From: Candidatus Gastranaerophilales bacterium
GTDB taxonomy: Bacteria; Cyanobacteriota; Vampirovibrionia; Gastranaerophilales; Gastranaerophilaceae
NCBI GenBank assembly: GCA_944325595.1
Contig: CALVAQ010000001.1
Location: 1-64,000 of the forward strand
Reading direction: 5' to 3'
DNA: 64,000 bases
Part shown: piece after piece, positions 1 to 9,570 of the stretch
Layout: each line of letters begins with the position of its first letter
Numbering within the stretch: the stretch's first letter is position 1
Notes under the pieces: model-generated
Told to the model about the DNA's origin: nothing
What the model saw: only the letters and a program-made list of their open reading frames with translations
The model's database searches: none
Made by a program: the position numbers and the translations under genes

Positions 1-1698
1 TTGTTTTATGCAAAACAGGATGCCTATCTTATAGATGTCGGCAGAGAAGCTTATATTCCCTGGCAGATGATTGAAGGAAAAGTTCTTTACAGAGATATTT
101 TCAATGTATACGGACCTCTGGGGTATCAGATAAATGCTCTTGCTTTTCTGTTTTTTGGGGTTAAATTGAACACTCTTTATTTGATGGGTTTTTTGAATTC
201 CGTTGTAATAACTTTTGTTTCTTATTTCATAACAAGACTATTTGCTTCAAGACAAATAGCTTTTTGTGTAATTGCACTCATAATGTCAGTTTGTATTTTT
301 ATCAGAACATTTTTTAACTTTATCTTTGCATATTCATATTCTGCTGTTTATGCATTGAGCGGGTTTTTGATTTCCTTGTTTTTTGCACTTTTATATTTAA
401 AAGACAGGAAAATACAATATCTTGCTTTTTCTTTTCTGGCTGCGGGTTTTTCGTTTGCAAACAAGATAGAAAATCTTCCGTATTTTTGTTTCTTGTTTTT
501 ATGTCTGCCGTTTTTTGTAAAAGATTGGAAAAATTGTATCAAAACAGCCGGACTGTTTTTTGTTTTTCCTGTATTGTCTTTCGATGTATTGCTTTTACAG
601 GGAGCATCTTTTAGTGATTTACTGAATGCTGCGGAGCTAATCCAAAAAATGATAAAAGCTCCTGTCACAGAGTATTTTTACAACTCATACGGTTTGTATT
701 TTAACCCGCTGTATATTCATGATTCATTTGTTATTCTGGCAAAAATTCTTAAAACTGCTTTGCCTTGCACATTATTATTTTACGGATTAAATTTTTTGAA
801 TGAAAAATATATAAAAAATGAGTTTTTAAAGACAGTTACAAATATCTTTGTTATTTTTTTGAGCATAATAATTATCGCAGGTAATTGCAAAATAGTCATG
901 ACTTCCGGCATAAAGCTGTTTTGCTGGCTCGGTTTGTGCGGAATAATTGTTTTTTTAGGTCTGCTCGGGTTTGGAATTTTTAAAGCGGTAAAAAACAAAT
1001 TTGATTTTTCAATTTTTGAAACACGAGACAAAATGTTTTTGTTTTTGCTCGTTTCTTCCATTCTTGTTTCTCTGAAAGGAATTTCCGGTATAACTACGGA
1101 GTGTTACGGAACATTTTCTCTTGCGGTTTTGTTTATTCCGTTTGTGGTGTTTTTTGTATTGTATTTACCTAAAATAAAGTTTGTTGACAAAACAGCTCTT
1201 GAAAAAACAGTTCAAAATCTTTGCTTCACACTTTTTGCTGTATTTTTGCTGGCAAATTTGTTCAAAATAGCTGAAAATCCTTTGTATGCCGTTGAAACAC
1301 CCAGAGGAAAAATCCATGTCAGAGAATCAATGAAATCTCAAAACGAATTCATAAAATTTTTGAAACAAAATACACCGGAAGACTCTTCTGTCATAGTGGT
1401 ACCGGAAGGTGCCATGATAAATTTTCTTTCCGAGAGAAAATCAGACGGATTTTATTATTATCTGATACCCGTTAATGTCCAAATTTTTGGCGAAGAAAAA
1501 ATAGTATCGGATTTTTCAAAAAATATGCCGGATTATTTTGTAATGAGCAATATCCCTTACACACCTTACAATGTCGGAACTTTTTGTGATTATGCACCGA
1601 AAATCTGCGGGTTTATAAAGGAAAACTATACACCTGCAGCAAAAGTAAAGGACAAAGTAAGTTTTGTGTTGTACAAGAAAAATCCTGTAGTAAAATAA
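1..1698 (+). CDS. GT-C type membrane glycosyltransferase, 5' truncated
   Basis: The reading frame is open to the left edge, so the true start and probably the first membrane helix lie outside the window. The first visible loop carries the pattern typical of PMT/ArnT-like glycosyltransferases: an acidic residue, then REAYIPW, GKVLYRDIF and YGPLGYQ. About nine to ten hydrophobic helices follow, and a soluble C-terminal part of roughly 130 residues ends the protein. Such enzymes use polyprenyl-phosphate sugars to glycosylate lipid or protein on the outer face of the inner membrane. The acceptor cannot be told. The HxlR gene follows 10 bases later. The family is fairly sure, the substrate unknown. 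Confidence 0.7.
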   Translation: MFYAKQDAYLIDVGREAYIPWQMIEGKVLYRDIFNVYGPLGYQINALAFLFFGVKLNTLYLMGFLNSVVITFVSYFITRLFASRQIAFCVIALIMSVCIFIRTFFNFIFAYSYSAVYALSGFLISLFFALLYLKDRKIQYLAFSFLAAGFSFANKIENLPYFCFLFLCLPFFVKDWKNCIKTAGLFFVFPVLSFDVLLLQGASFSDLLNAAELIQKMIKAPVTEYFYNSYGLYFNPLYIHDSFVILAKILKTALPCTLLFYGLNFLNEKYIKNEFLKTVTNIFVIFLSIIIIAGNCKIVMTSGIKLFCWLGLCGIIVFLGLLGFGIFKAVKNKFDFSIFETRDKMFLFLLVSSILVSLKGISGITTECYGTFSLAVLFIPFVVFFVLYLPKIKFVDKTALEKTVQNLCFTLFAVFLLANLFKIAENPLYAVETPRGKIHVRESMKSQNEFIKFLKQNTPEDSSVIVVPEGAMINFLSERKSDGFYYYLIPVNVQIFGEEKIVSDFSKNMPDYFVMSNIPYTPYNVGTFCDYAPKICGFIKENYTPAAKVKDKVSFVLYKKNPVVK

Positions 1699-1723
1699 TA
1701 GTATCAAATTGAAACTGAAAAAT

Positions 1724-2089
1724 ATGAAAAAGATAAAAACTAAAACAGCAAAAAAAACAACACATTGTCCTATTTCAACAGTGCTTTCTTTGATAGGACA
1801 CAAATGGAAAATCTTTGTTATAAGAGATTTGCTGGAGGGAGCAAAACGTTTTAACGAGTTGAAAAAATCGACCGGAGCTTCACAAAAATCCCTCACTATT
1901 CATCTTCGTGAACTGGAGGACAAAGGGATTGTCGAGAGAAAAGCCTACAAGGAAGTTCCGCCCAGAGTAGAATATTCTCTCACGGATATAGGTTATTCTC
2001 TGGCACCTGTTCTTGAATCGATGGCACAGTGGGGAACCGATTATACTGAATATCTGAGATTAAAAGAGAAAATGAAAAAATCGGAATAA
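1724..2089 (+). CDS. HxlR-family winged-helix transcriptional regulator
   Basis: A protein of about 121 residues with the HxlR winged-helix signature: an N-terminal HCPIST (Cys15), then LIGHKWKIFVIRDLL, the recognition-helix region SQKSLTIHLRELEDKGIV and the wing YSLTDIGYSLAPVL. HxlR proteins are dimeric DNA-binding regulators, and the conserved N-terminal Cys is often redox- or aldehyde-sensitive. An upstream in-frame TTG at 1709 would add five residues. I prefer the ATG at 1724, although neither has a clear ribosome site. The gene lies between a glycosyltransferase and asnS, and its targets are not evident. Confidence 0.85.
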   Translation: MKKIKTKTAKKTTHCPISTVLSLIGHKWKIFVIRDLLEGAKRFNELKKSTGASQKSLTIHLRELEDKGIVERKAYKEVPPRVEYSLTDIGYSLAPVLESMAQWGTDYTEYLRLKEKMKKSE

Positions 2090-2156
2090 TTTGTACTTGT
2101 TTTATCTATTGGATATAATAATTTTTATCTGAAATAAAAGATTGAGAGGAAGGCAT

Positions 2157-3437
2157 ATGAAAATTTACATCGAAGACATTGCAAAATACGAAGGACAAAC
2201 AATCACACTTCAAGCCTGGCTTTATAACAAACGTTCCAGCGGAAAACTGCATTTTTTACAGCTCAGAGACGGTACAGGCGAAATACAGGCAGTTGTTTTC
2301 AAAGGCAATGTTTCTGATGAAGTTTTTGAACTTTCAGACAAAATTACACAGGAATCCAGTGTTGAAGTAACCGGTACCGTTAAAAAACATGAACGCTCAA
2401 AAATCGGTTATGAAATTGATGCAACAGATGTTAAAGTAATCGGAGAATCAGTTGATTATCCTATTACTCCAAAAGAACACGGTACACACTTTTTGATGGA
2501 ACACAGACATTTGTGGCTGCGTTCGCTGAGACAAAAAGCTATTTTGAGAATCCGTCACAGAATTATCAAATCAGTACGTGATTTCTTTGACAACAAAGGT
2601 TTTACGCTTGTGGATGCACCTATTTTTACGCCTAATGCATGCGAAGGCACAACAAACCTCTTTAAAGTAGATTACTTTGATGAAAATGCATACCTTACGC
2701 AGAGCGGACAGTTGTATATGGAAGCTGCAGCAATGGCTGTTGGCAAAGCATACTGCTTTGGTCCTACTTTCCGTGCAGAAAAATCCAAAACAAGACGCCA
2801 CCTGACAGAGTTCTGGATGGTTGAGCCGGAAGTTGCGTTCTTTGATATTTATGATGACATGGATTTGGCAGAAGAATTTGTTGAATACATTGTTCAAGAG
2901 GTTGTAAAAAACAACAGGGCTGATTTGGAAGTTCTTGAAAGAGACATTTCAAAACTCGAAAATATCAAACGTCCGTTCCCGAGAATTTCTTACGACGAAG
3001 CTATTGAAATACTTAAGAAAAAAGGAAATGACACAGAATGGGGAGCAGACTTTGGCGGTGATGAAGAAACTCTTATTTCTGAAGAATTTGACAAACCCGT
3101 TATGATTCACCACTATCCGATGGCAATAAAAGCATTCTATATGAAACAGGAAGGTGACAAAGCCGCCTGTGTTGATATGATTGCTCCTGAAGGCTACGGT
3201 GAAATCATCGGCGGCGGACAAAGAGAAGAAGATATCAATAAACTCAAAGCAAAAATAAAAGAACAGGGACTGCCGGAAGAAGTCTTTGACTGGTATCTGG
3301 ATGTCAGAAAATACGGAAGCTGCAAACATGCTGGTTTTGGACTCGGCATAGAAAGAACGGTTGCATGGATTTGCGGCTTGCACCATGTCAGAGAAACAAT
3401 TCCGTTCCCGAGACTTATGGACAGATTGAGACCGTAG
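2157..3437 (+). CDS. asnS: asparaginyl-tRNA synthetase
   Basis: Charges tRNA-Asn with asparagine in the cytoplasm. The N-terminal OB-fold anticodon domain (about residues 10-105, containing [11 protein letters not shown]) is followed by a class IIb catalytic core. Motif 2 is [19 protein letters not shown], motif 3 is [12 protein letters not shown], and the C-terminus is [15 protein letters not shown], as in AsnRS rather than AspRS. The ATG at 2157 has a good ribosome site (agaggaagg) and gives 426 residues. An in-frame TTG at 2142 lies before that site and is less likely. A strong terminator follows. Having asnS suggests direct charging of Asn-tRNA, though GatCAB may also exist elsewhere. Confidence 0.95.
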   Translation: MKIYIEDIAKYEGQTITLQAWLYNKRSSGKLHFLQLRDGTGEIQAVVFKGNVSDEVFELSDKITQESSVEVTGTVKKHERSKIGYEIDATDVKVIGESVDYPITPKEHGTHFLMEHRHLWLRSLRQKAILRIRHRIIKSVRDFFDNKGFTLVDAPIFTPNACEGTTNLFKVDYFDENAYLTQSGQLYMEAAAMAVGKAYCFGPTFRAEKSKTRRHLTEFWMVEPEVAFFDIYDDMDLAEEFVEYIVQEVVKNNRADLEVLERDISKLENIKRPFPRISYDEAIEILKKKGNDTEWGADFGGDEETLISEEFDKPVMIHHYPMAIKAFYMKQEGDKAACVDMIAPEGYGEIIGGGQREEDINKLKAKIKEQGLPEEVFDWYLDVRKYGSCKHAGFGLGIERTVAWICGLHHVRETIPFPRLMDRLRP

Positions 3438-3466
3438 TTTGGCGGTGTAGATTTTAAACATATTTC

Positions 3467-3502
3467 AAAAAGGGTTGATTATATATCAATCCTTTTTGTT
3501 TT
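3467..3502 (+). terminator. rho-independent terminator of asnS
   Basis: A 13-bp stem (AAAAAGGGTTGAT paired with ATCAATCCTTTTT, one G-T wobble) with a 5-base loop is followed by a T-rich tail. It starts 30 bases after the asnS stop codon. Confidence 0.85.
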
Positions 3503-3601
3503 TATTTCAAAGTTTTTTAATCTCAAACAGGAGTTTGGGGTGAAGCCGTCGTTTTTATGGTCATTCTTGTATATGTTAGGTAATTTGATGACAAAAAACA
3601 T

Positions 3602-3757
3602 GCAAACCCTCACTCCGCCATCTCTGTCTTGAAATTGGATGTTTCGGAAAACTCAACATTTCCCTTTGCCAGGGCACTGGGTTCGGCTTTGCCTTACACG
3701 GCGTGCCCGTCTGATTTTAAGACAGCCTGCGGCAACTGCGACACTAGATTAGATAAA
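3602..3757 (-). repeat. 96-bp-family intergenic repeat, one copy, reverse orientation
   Basis: One copy of the repeat found also near 10.6, 11.9, 14.8 and 60.4 kb, here in the opposite orientation to the 10.6 kb copies. It carries the core ACGGCGTGCCCGTCTGATT, the segment ACTGGGTTCGGCTTTGCC, the outer part CTTGAAATTGGATGTTTCGG and the tail CCTGCGGCAACTGCGACA. With the asnS terminator it fills the gap between asnS and the convergent hydrolase gene. No gene is supported in this gap. Confidence 0.85.
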
Positions 3758-3762
3758 CATAT

Positions 3763-4401
3763 TCAGTCCAAATTTTTTGAACCGAAATAGCAGTTATATT
3801 TTTTTTCGTAACCAATTGTTGTTTTCGAGTCATGTCCCGGATAGACAGTTATGTCATCATCAAGTGTGAAAAGTTTTTTTGTAATAGAATCGCTCAACTG
3901 TGCAAAACTTCCGCCCTCAAAATCTGTCCTGCCGACAGATGTATAAAACAATGTATCGCCGGAAAACAGATTTTTGCCGGTAAGAAAACAAACACTGCCC
4001 GGAGTATGTCCGGGTGTATAAATTACTTTTATTTCATTTTTACCAATCCAGAAGGTATTATTTTCCGTGAAAGTTTTTATATTTTGGGGAGGAAATGCGT
4101 TAGAAACAAAACCGAATTTTTCAAGCTGCTTTGGCAGATTTTCTACAAGATATCTGTCATTTTCGTGCACAAATACATCAACGCCTGTTTGTTCCTGTGC
4201 TTCTTTTTCTCCCAGAATATGGTCAAAATGTCCGTGGGTGTTCAGGATATATTTCAATTTTGCGTTTTCTTTTTCTATTTCATCCTTTATAACCTGAAAA
4301 TCGCCGCCAATGTCAATAACAACTGCTTCTTTTGATTCTTCATCAATCAGCAGATATGCATTTGTCCCGATTAACCCCATAGGAAAAGTTTTTATCAGCA
4401 T
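3763..4401 (-). CDS. metallo-beta-lactamase-fold hydrolase (glyoxalase II-like)
   Basis: A 212-residue MBL-fold hydrolase. The metal-binding motif is H56-G-H-F-D-H61. Further ligands are the His of TPGHTPGS, the Asp of FSGDTLF and the His of YPGHDSKT, so a two-metal site looks complete. Length and motifs fit the small single-domain glyoxalase-II/YcbL-like group, which hydrolyses thioesters such as S-lactoylglutathione or related substrates. The true substrate is unknown. The ATG follows an upstream gene on the same strand by 26 bases, suggesting a two-gene unit. Its 3' end abuts the repeat at 3602-3757. Confidence 0.85.
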   Translation of the reverse strand: MLIKTFPMGLIGTNAYLLIDEESKEAVVIDIGGDFQVIKDEIEKENAKLKYILNTHGHFDHILGEKEAQEQTGVDVFVHENDRYLVENLPKQLEKFGFVSNAFPPQNIKTFTENNTFWIGKNEIKVIYTPGHTPGSVCFLTGKNLFSGDTLFYTSVGRTDFEGGSFAQLSDSITKKLFTLDDDITVYPGHDSKTTIGYEKKYNCYFGSKNLD

Positions 4402-4427
4402 TTTTTCTCCAATATATGATTTGAAGA

Positions 4428-4742
4428 TTATACCATATAATCCAATTCCGTGTTATAGCCTATTTGTTTTTCATTTGCTTCTATTTCTGCCTGCTGGGAA
4501 ACGGTTCTTTTTTCGGGAGGGATGTTTTCAAGTTTTTTCATTCTTGCTTCAAATATTTTTTGTTTTATTTTTTGTGCAAAGTTGTTTAAAAAATTATTTT
4601 CAAACAACGGTTCTTCGTATCTTGGCAAATCGTCTTTTACATCAGAGACATTTACACTCGCAACAGAAGGAACGGATACTGTTGTTTGTATATTTTGTGA
4701 AGGTAATGGTATTGTGTTTAACAAACTTGGAGAAACAGTCAT
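4428..4742 (-). CDS. small uncharacterised protein
   Basis: A 104-residue hydrophilic protein that I do not recognise. Its N-terminal third is rich in Ser, Val and Pro and looks disordered. The rest (about residues 50-95) is charged and probably helical. It has no signal peptide or membrane segment. The ATG is preceded by AAAAGGAATATTTC, a usable ribosome site, and the stop lies 26 bases before the MBL hydrolase start, so the two are probably co-transcribed. It is divergent from flhA. That it is a real gene rests on the ribosome site, spacing and composition. Confidence 0.6.
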   Translation of the reverse strand: MTVSPSLLNTIPLPSQNIQTTVSVPSVASVNVSDVKDDLPRYEEPLFENNFLNNFAQKIKQKIFEARMKKLENIPPEKRTVSQQAEIEANEKQIGYNTELDYMV

Positions 4743-4909
4743 GAAATATTCCTTTTTTGTAATAAATATTAAAACATATAATCGATTTTTTTTGCTATCA
4801 AATATGTGAAAATGTTTATAATTATTTAAGTTTGGTAAACAATTCGATAAATTAGCGCATATAGGCTATTATTTATATTGGGAAAGAGTGAAATTAAAAT
4901 TTTAATAAA

Positions 4910-7027
4910 ATGAACCTGGGCGCATTAGCAAGCTTACTAAAAAATAATGATATTATAATGGCAATAGGTATTGTCATAATTGTTGCTATGATGATTATCC
5001 CGCTGCCGCCCATGCTGTTGGATATTTTGCTGACCCTGAATATTTCTCTTTCCGTAATAATTTTGCTTGTCTGCCTTTTTATAAAAGAGCCGCTGGAGTA
5101 TTCCTCTTTCCCAATAATACTTCTTGTGGCTACTATTTTTCGTCTCGGATTGAACGTTAGTTCAACAAGGCTGATTTTGCTGAACGGTGCAGCCGGTGAA
5201 GTAATTAACGCATTCGGGCAGTTTGTTGTCGGCGGCAATTACATTGTCGGTTTTATCATCTTTATTCTGCTTGTTGTAATCAACTTTATGGTTATCACAG
5301 GCGGTGCAACCAGAGTCGCAGAAGTATCCGCCAGATTTACTTTGGATAGTATGCCCGGAAAACAGTTGTCTATCGATGCGGATTTGAACTCGGGCTTGAT
5401 TAACGAAGAACAGGCAAAAGCCAGAAGACGAAAACTCGAAAGGGAAGCTGATTTCTACGGTACTATGGATGGTGCTTCAAAATTTGTAAAAGGTGATGCC
5501 ACAGCAGGTATCATCATTACAGTCGTGAACATTTTTGCCGGTATTGTTATTGGTTTGTGGCAGATGAAAATGGATATCATGACAGCACTGAATACATTTA
5601 CAATTTTGACTGTCGGCGACGGTCTTGTTTCTCAGCTTCCGGCTCTTTTGATTTCTTTCTCAACGGGTTTGATTGTTTCCCGTGCGAGCGGTCAGGATGA
5701 GTCTTTGAGTGATGATATCAAAAAAGAAATGTTCTCCAATCCGATAGTGTTGGCAATAGTTTCTGTTTTGCTTTTCCTTCTTGGGCTTGTTCCCGGTATG
5801 CCGACAATACCGTTTATTCTTGTTTCAATAGGACTTGGCTGGCTTGCATACAGCAAAAATCAAACTGAAAAAACGAAGAAAGTTGAAGAAGAAAAAGCGG
5901 CGGAAGAAGCAAAAAAACAAGAAAATGCTTTTGGTCCAAAAACCGGCAAGAAAAAGAAAAAAGCTACAAGAGAAAGTGTCATGGAGCTTTTAAATGTAGA
6001 AACAATCGAAATGGAAATAGGCTACAGACTGGTACCGCTTCTTGATGTTGAGCAGGGCGGAGATTTGCTTGAGAGAATAGCACAAATCAGACGTCAGACA
6101 GCACTGGATTTGGGTATTGTTTTACCCTCTATCAGGGTTAGAGACAATTTGCAATTGCAGCCAAACAGTTATCAAATCAAACTGAAAGGTGTGCCTATAG
6201 AGTCCGGTGAAGTTTATCCCGACAGAAACCTGGCTATGAACGCAGGCGGCTCAAGCAATGACCCCGGAATTAACGGCATCAGTGCAATAGAACCTGCTTT
6301 TGGACTTCCCGCTATATGGATTGAAGATAAAGACAAAGAAATTGCCGAAACATACGGCTACACCGTTGTAAGTCCTTCTGCCGTAATTTCTACTCACCTG
6401 ACAGAAGTAATAAAGAAAAATGCCGCAGAAATTGTTTCAAGAGCAGATATACAGCAGCTTATAGACAACCTCAAAAAAGAAGTTTCGGAAGAATATGTTG
6501 CAGATTTGATGAAAGATTTGACGGTTGCAGAAGTTCAGCAAATTGTCTACAATCTGCTCAGAGAAAGAGTTTCTGTCCGTGATTTGAAAACAATTCTCGA
6601 GGTTTTGAGCCTTCAATCCCGTGTAAGCAAAAATGCAGATTACCTGACAGAACAGGTCAGACAGGCACTTTCAAGAAGTATCTGCAAACAGAACCTTGCC
6701 GATACAGGTGAACTGCTTGCCGTAACTCTTGCACCGGAGGTTGAAAACACTATTGCGCAAGGTGTAAGCCCTGATGGTACAAGTCTTACACTTGATCCGG
6801 AATTTACAAGAAAACTCATGGACAACCTGAACAGCGAACTCGAAAGAGCCATCAGTACTTCCGGAAATCAACCGGTGCTATTGTGCTCTTCTCCTATCAG
6901 ATTGCCTTTCAGAAGACTCATAGAAAGAACGTATCCACAAATTGCGGTTATGTCGTATAATGAAATCAGCAGCAACATTAAAGCAAAATCAATAGGTGTT
7001 GTGAGGGTTGCCGCAACAAGAACATAA
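4910..7027 (+). CDS. flhA: flagellar export gate protein FlhA
   Basis: A 705-residue inner-membrane component of the flagellar type III export gate, forming the nonameric ring that accepts substrates and couples export to the proton-motive force. The first ~320 residues hold about eight membrane helices and the conserved cytoplasmic loop (DLNSGLINEEQAKARR, FVKGDATAGIIIT). The C-terminal half is the soluble FlhA-C domain (MEIGYRLVPLLD, ending IGVVRVAATRT). The upstream sequence has no obvious ribosome site close to the ATG (ATTTTAATAAAATG), which is unusual beside its neighbours. It heads a plus-strand unit with PilZ, kinase and HD-GYP genes; flhB is not adjacent. Confidence 0.95.
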   Translation: MNLGALASLLKNNDIIMAIGIVIIVAMMIIPLPPMLLDILLTLNISLSVIILLVCLFIKEPLEYSSFPIILLVATIFRLGLNVSSTRLILLNGAAGEVINAFGQFVVGGNYIVGFIIFILLVVINFMVITGGATRVAEVSARFTLDSMPGKQLSIDADLNSGLINEEQAKARRRKLEREADFYGTMDGASKFVKGDATAGIIITVVNIFAGIVIGLWQMKMDIMTALNTFTILTVGDGLVSQLPALLISFSTGLIVSRASGQDESLSDDIKKEMFSNPIVLAIVSVLLFLLGLVPGMPTIPFILVSIGLGWLAYSKNQTEKTKKVEEEKAAEEAKKQENAFGPKTGKKKKKATRESVMELLNVETIEMEIGYRLVPLLDVEQGGDLLERIAQIRRQTALDLGIVLPSIRVRDNLQLQPNSYQIKLKGVPIESGEVYPDRNLAMNAGGSSNDPGINGISAIEPAFGLPAIWIEDKDKEIAETYGYTVVSPSAVISTHLTEVIKKNAAEIVSRADIQQLIDNLKKEVSEEYVADLMKDLTVAEVQQIVYNLLRERVSVRDLKTILEVLSLQSRVSKNADYLTEQVRQALSRSICKQNLADTGELLAVTLAPEVENTIAQGVSPDGTSLTLDPEFTRKLMDNLNSELERAISTSGNQPVLLCSSPIRLPFRRLIERTYPQIAVMSYNEISSNIKAKSIGVVRVAATRT

Positions 7028-7061
7028 TGATTCCTAAAAAAAGAGGATAGATTTACCTGAT

Positions 7062-7676
7062 ATGAAAAAATTGTTGAAAAAAAATCAAAAAATATATGTT
7101 GTTCCGCAAGACATTAAAGGCGCAATGTCTTCAAAAATTGTCGGTACGGAGCGCAGTGTAATTGAGTTTGAAATCAATGAAAAAGACCTTCCGTATTATG
7201 AAAAAAACGGTGCGCTTGAAATTTTTACAGTTGTAGATGAAGGAATGCTTTATTTTAAAACAAAGGCAGATGAGATAGATTCAAAAAACAGGACAATTAA
7301 AGCAGTTTTCGATAAAAAATCATATGACCTTCTTCAAAGAAGAGAATACACCAGAATTGATTTTGAAAAAGAATTTACCCTTAAAGACGGTGAAAATGAC
7401 TATATTTGCTCCACTTTAGACATAAGTGCGGGCGGAATGAAAATTCTGGCAGATTTGCCGCTTTCTACTGAAAAAGATTATACTATAGAGTTTTCACTTG
7501 AAAGCAATATACCGATACAGTGTTTTTTCCGTCCAATCAGAGTTGATGAAGTTCGTCTGAAAGACAAAACAACAAAAAATATCATCTCAGGACGATTTAT
7601 TGCATTAAAGAATATCGACAAAATTGCAATCGTTCAATTCTGTTTCAAAAAACAATCTGAAAATACCAACAAATAG
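7062..7676 (+). CDS. PilZ-domain cyclic-di-GMP effector, YcgR-like
   Basis: A 204-residue protein with an N-terminal beta-rich domain resembling the YcgR/PilZN flagellar-brake domain and a C-terminal PilZ domain. The cyclic-di-GMP signature is present: RREYTR (Arg94 and Arg98) and DISAGG (Asp120 to Gly125). In the YcgR family, c-di-GMP binding slows or biases the flagellar motor. The position 34 bases after flhA fits a motility role. The HD-GYP gene three genes downstream could degrade the same messenger. That the protein acts on the motor is inferred from family and context. Confidence 0.88.
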   Translation: MKKLLKKNQKIYVVPQDIKGAMSSKIVGTERSVIEFEINEKDLPYYEKNGALEIFTVVDEGMLYFKTKADEIDSKNRTIKAVFDKKSYDLLQRREYTRIDFEKEFTLKDGENDYICSTLDISAGGMKILADLPLSTEKDYTIEFSLESNIPIQCFFRPIRVDEVRLKDKTTKNIISGRFIALKNIDKIAIVQFCFKKQSENTNK

Positions 7677-7685
7677 AGAATAGTT

Positions 7686-7925
7686 ATGGCAAAAAATATT
7701 ACATGTGCAAAAAAATTCTGCGGAATGTCAGCCAGTCTGACAGTATTTTTGTGCAGTGCAATTATTTTTGTAAAAACTAAAGGCATGATTAATTTTGAAA
7801 CTTTGCTATACACTCTCTATATAGTTGTTCCGGGTGCACTAATTGTGGGAACTCTGGGCTACTATACAGGCAAAATTTTTGACGGAACAAAAAAGAAAAG
7901 AAAACTCAATAAATTTATAAGATAA
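7686..7925 (+). CDS. small two-helix membrane protein
   Basis: A 79-residue protein of unknown function with two hydrophobic stretches (about residues 15-30 and 42-62), a short loop and a very basic C-terminus (KKKRKLNKFIR). The topology is probably a hairpin with the basic tail in the cytoplasm. The start lies 10 bases after the PilZ gene, with GAGAA as a weak ribosome site, and the kinase gene follows 14 bases later. It is therefore likely translated from the flhA-PilZ-kinase transcript and may accompany the kinase. I do not recognise a family. Confidence 0.65.
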   Translation: MAKNITCAKKFCGMSASLTVFLCSAIIFVKTKGMINFETLLYTLYIVVPGALIVGTLGYYTGKIFDGTKKKRKLNKFIR

Positions 7926-7938
7926 AAGAAGATAAAAT

Positions 7939-9555
7939 ATGAAAAAGATGCCTGAAAAAAAGAAAAAAATCAATAAAAGACCAACAAAACTAAGCACGCA
8001 ATTTGCTGCATTTACTACAATGCTCATTGCTATTACGGTATTTTGTATTGCGTTGTATTCTATTACAACAGTGAATGATTTGGCACATCAAATCACAGAC
8101 CAGTCAAAGGATTTGAATGATTCTATTTCTATTACAATTTTTTCAACACTTGGAGAGCAGTTAAAAAATCCTGCAGAATTAAGAACAACGGCACAAAAAA
8201 TGGTGGACAGCAATATTGTTGCAACAGTAACAATTACAGATATGGCGACAAAACAAGATATTGTCAAAACAGAGCCCAGTATGAAGTTAAAACAACTGTT
8301 CATACAAAACAATATTTCTGACAAATCTTTGAAGAAAAAAGCAAAAGAAAAACCAATCAGCGAAAATATATACAAATTGTCTGTAAAAAAAGATAACAAA
8401 CTAATAGAGCTCGGTTTTTATAATGAACCTATCACAAAGATTTACCTTGATATGCTGCGGGATAACATGCTCGCAATGGTTTTCATCTTTATTTTTCTCG
8501 GTTTTTTCCTGTCAAACCTTATTTCCGGTATTTTAATTAAACCGATAAACATTCTTATCAAAAGTTTGGGAGACTTTGCAAAAGGTAATTTCTCCCACCG
8601 TCTTGAGGAAACGAACTATCTGGAAATTAACAGGCTGATTCGTTCTTACAACGAGATGGCTGAATCACTTGAAAAACTTTATCAATCTTTGGAACAACAG
8701 GTGAAAGACAGAACAAAAGAGTTGGAAGCTGCTTATTCGGAATTGAAAAGCACTCAGGCAATGATGGTTCATTCGGAAAAAATGAAATCTTTAGGCGAAC
8801 TTGTTGCAGGAATTACTCATGAAATAAACAATCCCGTAAACTTTATTTACGGAAACCTTATTCACCTAAAAAACTACACAACGGATTTGATGTCTGTTAT
8901 AGACAAATATACTGAATTTGATTCCGATTTGTCAGATGAACACAAACAGCAGATAAAAGATTTGAAAGAAGAAATTGATCTTGCCTTTTTGAAAGAAGAC
9001 CTGCCCGAGTTAATCAGAAGCTGTCAAGAAGGAACAGAAAGAACAAAAAATATTGTACTCGACTTGAAAAACTTCTCAAGACTGGAAGAAGCTGTTGTCA
9101 ACAATGTTGATTTGCCAAGAGAAATCGATACAACACTCAATATATTGCACAACAAAATGAAAAACAGAATAACTATTCACAAAGAATATCAAGAAAACCT
9201 GTCTCATGTAGAAGGTTTTGGCGGACAGCTAAATCAGGTGTTTATGAACATTTTGGACAATGCGGCTTTTGCTATTCAAGATAAGGGTGATATCTGGATA
9301 AGATTAAAATCCGATGACAAAAATGTTACAATAGAATTTGAAGACAACGGCTGCGGTATGGACGAAGAAACCCGCAAAAAAGTTTTTGATCCTTTCTTTA
9401 CAACAAAAGAAGTCGGTCAGGGAACAGGTCTCGGTATGGCAATAAGCTATAAAGTTATAAAAAATCATAACGGCAAAATTGACCTTATCAGCGAAAAGGG
9501 CAAAGGCAGCAAATTTATTATCACTTTGCCTATAAAAATGGAACACAAAAAATAA
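7939..9555 (+). CDS. membrane sensor histidine kinase
   Basis: A 538-residue kinase. TM1 (about residues 22-45), a periplasmic sensor region of about 130 residues, TM2 (about 175-200), a HAMP domain, a coiled coil (QVKDRTKELEAAYSELK), a HisKA domain with His294 in VAGITHEINNP, and a HATPase domain with N box NILDNAAFAI, DNGCGMD and GTGLGMAI. The HEINNP form of the H box is typical of NtrB/atypical HPK4-like kinases. Sensed ligand unknown. The response regulator with an HD-GYP output starts 16 bases downstream and is the obvious partner. Together they could couple a signal to c-di-GMP breakdown. Confidence 0.92.
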   Translation: MKKMPEKKKKINKRPTKLSTQFAAFTTMLIAITVFCIALYSITTVNDLAHQITDQSKDLNDSISITIFSTLGEQLKNPAELRTTAQKMVDSNIVATVTITDMATKQDIVKTEPSMKLKQLFIQNNISDKSLKKKAKEKPISENIYKLSVKKDNKLIELGFYNEPITKIYLDMLRDNMLAMVFIFIFLGFFLSNLISGILIKPINILIKSLGDFAKGNFSHRLEETNYLEINRLIRSYNEMAESLEKLYQSLEQQVKDRTKELEAAYSELKSTQAMMVHSEKMKSLGELVAGITHEINNPVNFIYGNLIHLKNYTTDLMSVIDKYTEFDSDLSDEHKQQIKDLKEEIDLAFLKEDLPELIRSCQEGTERTKNIVLDLKNFSRLEEAVVNNVDLPREIDTTLNILHNKMKNRITIHKEYQENLSHVEGFGGQLNQVFMNILDNAAFAIQDKGDIWIRLKSDDKNVTIEFEDNGCGMDEETRKKVFDPFFTTKEVGQGTGLGMAISYKVIKNHNGKIDLISEKGKGSKFIITLPIKMEHKK

Positions 9556-9570
9556 ATACGGATTTGAAAA